Positions 63,913 through 64,000 of a stretch of 64,000 nucleotides of DNA are shown piece by piece (within the stretch, counting starts at the first letter, position 1; every line of letters begins with the position of its first letter). The DNA is taken from assembly GCF_002250115.1 (NCBI RefSeq), contig NZ_CP019985.1, positions 248,001-312,000 of the forward strand, written 5' to 3'. The stretch comes from Shouchella clausii (GTDB lineage Bacteria; Bacillota; Bacilli; Bacillales; Bacillaceae_D). A program made the translations under genes and the position numbers. Below the pieces are notes generated by a model. The model had not been told where the DNA came from. It saw only the letters and a program-made list of their open reading frames with translations, and ran no database searches.

Positions 63913-64000
63913 GTTATCCTGAATGTGGTTACCGTCAGAAAGTCTTTAAAGACTACTTATCATTTAAGTTTGAGACTCCTAAATGGCTTGAGGTAGATGA
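63913..64000 (+). pseudogene. Possible transposase fragment at the window edge
   Basis: An open stretch after a stop near 63910 reads RYPECGYRQKVFKDYLSF and continues to the edge. The CxxC-like YPECGY is reminiscent of transposase zinc-ribbons, but only one pair-like motif is visible and no start is seen. Low confidence. Confidence 0.25.

Noticed and set aside
1-64000. CRISPR array, tRNA or rRNA genes
   Set aside because: No regularly spaced repeats, cloverleaf-like sequences or rRNA segments were recognised on reading both strands.

Overview
The window looks like the chromosome of a low-to-mid GC, spore-forming, alkaliphilic Bacillaceae, most like Shouchella (Bacillus) clausii. That is an inference from gene content and style: GbsR/GbsA/GbsB, LutABC-LutR-LutP, a YfhD-like and a YhcN/YlaJ-like protein, strong AGGAGG ribosome binding sites, SigA-type promoters, CIRCE, cre and a purine riboswitch. 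No rRNA or tRNA gene was seen.

Positions 1-33.4 kb are an orderly core: the start of a glycine-betaine binding lipoprotein; gbsR-gbsA-gbsB (choline to glycine betaine) with candidate GbsR palindromes; the leftward lactate operon lutP-lutA-lutB-lutC-lutR, whose promoter carries a LutR-type operator and a cre-like box; a cytochrome P450 and an AbgT transporter; htpG behind a perfect CIRCE element; an isochorismatase-fold hydrolase, a membrane protein and an XRE regulator; a secreted 5'-nucleotidase with a LysM domain; a proline/arginine catabolic module in which rocA and a proline dehydrogenase each have a -24/-12 (sigma-54) promoter and flank a sigma-54 activator; a metallophosphoesterase, a lipoprotein and a phosphodiesterase; pbuG under a guanine-type riboswitch; an APH-fold kinase with an MFS exporter; a YfhD-like protein; and dhaK-dhaL-dhaM.

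Positions 33.4-56.4 kb are an accessory, decaying zone. It has a DfsB/ClbS-like protein probably starting at CTG, a MarR regulator with a frameshifted MFS transporter, a complete type I restriction-modification system (hsdM-hsdS-hsdR), an HrtBA-like ABC exporter with a TetR regulator, a YisL protein behind a Fur-like box, an intact IS110-family transposase with structured flanks, and an ECF sigma factor with a SnoaL-like extension. That sigma factor's apparent target genes (an AhpD-like protein and an azoreductase) are both broken. A LysR regulator, a 2,4-diaminopentanoate-dehydrogenase-like oxidoreductase and a frameshifted NhaC antiporter follow. Remnants of IS3, IS30 and probably IS256/mutator transposases lie between these genes.

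Positions 56.4-62.6 kb are the tail of a Tn916/ICEBs1-type conjugative element: a VirB4-like ATPase missing its N-terminus, a VirB6-like membrane protein, the two-domain wall hydrolase CwlT and a TcpC-like protein. After it come a truncated TetR gene with a large operator-like inverted repeat, an alpha/beta hydrolase and a possible transposase fragment at the edge.

The most original signal is the ECF sigma locus. Two divergent copies of an ECF41-like promoter (GTCAC, 16-17 bases, CGTC) sit between the sigma gene and its decayed partners, which suggests an autoregulated sigma factor that has lost its local targets. Several frameshifts (MFS, NhaC, AhpD) are one-base changes, two of them in homopolymers, so assembly error must be excluded before calling these genes dead.
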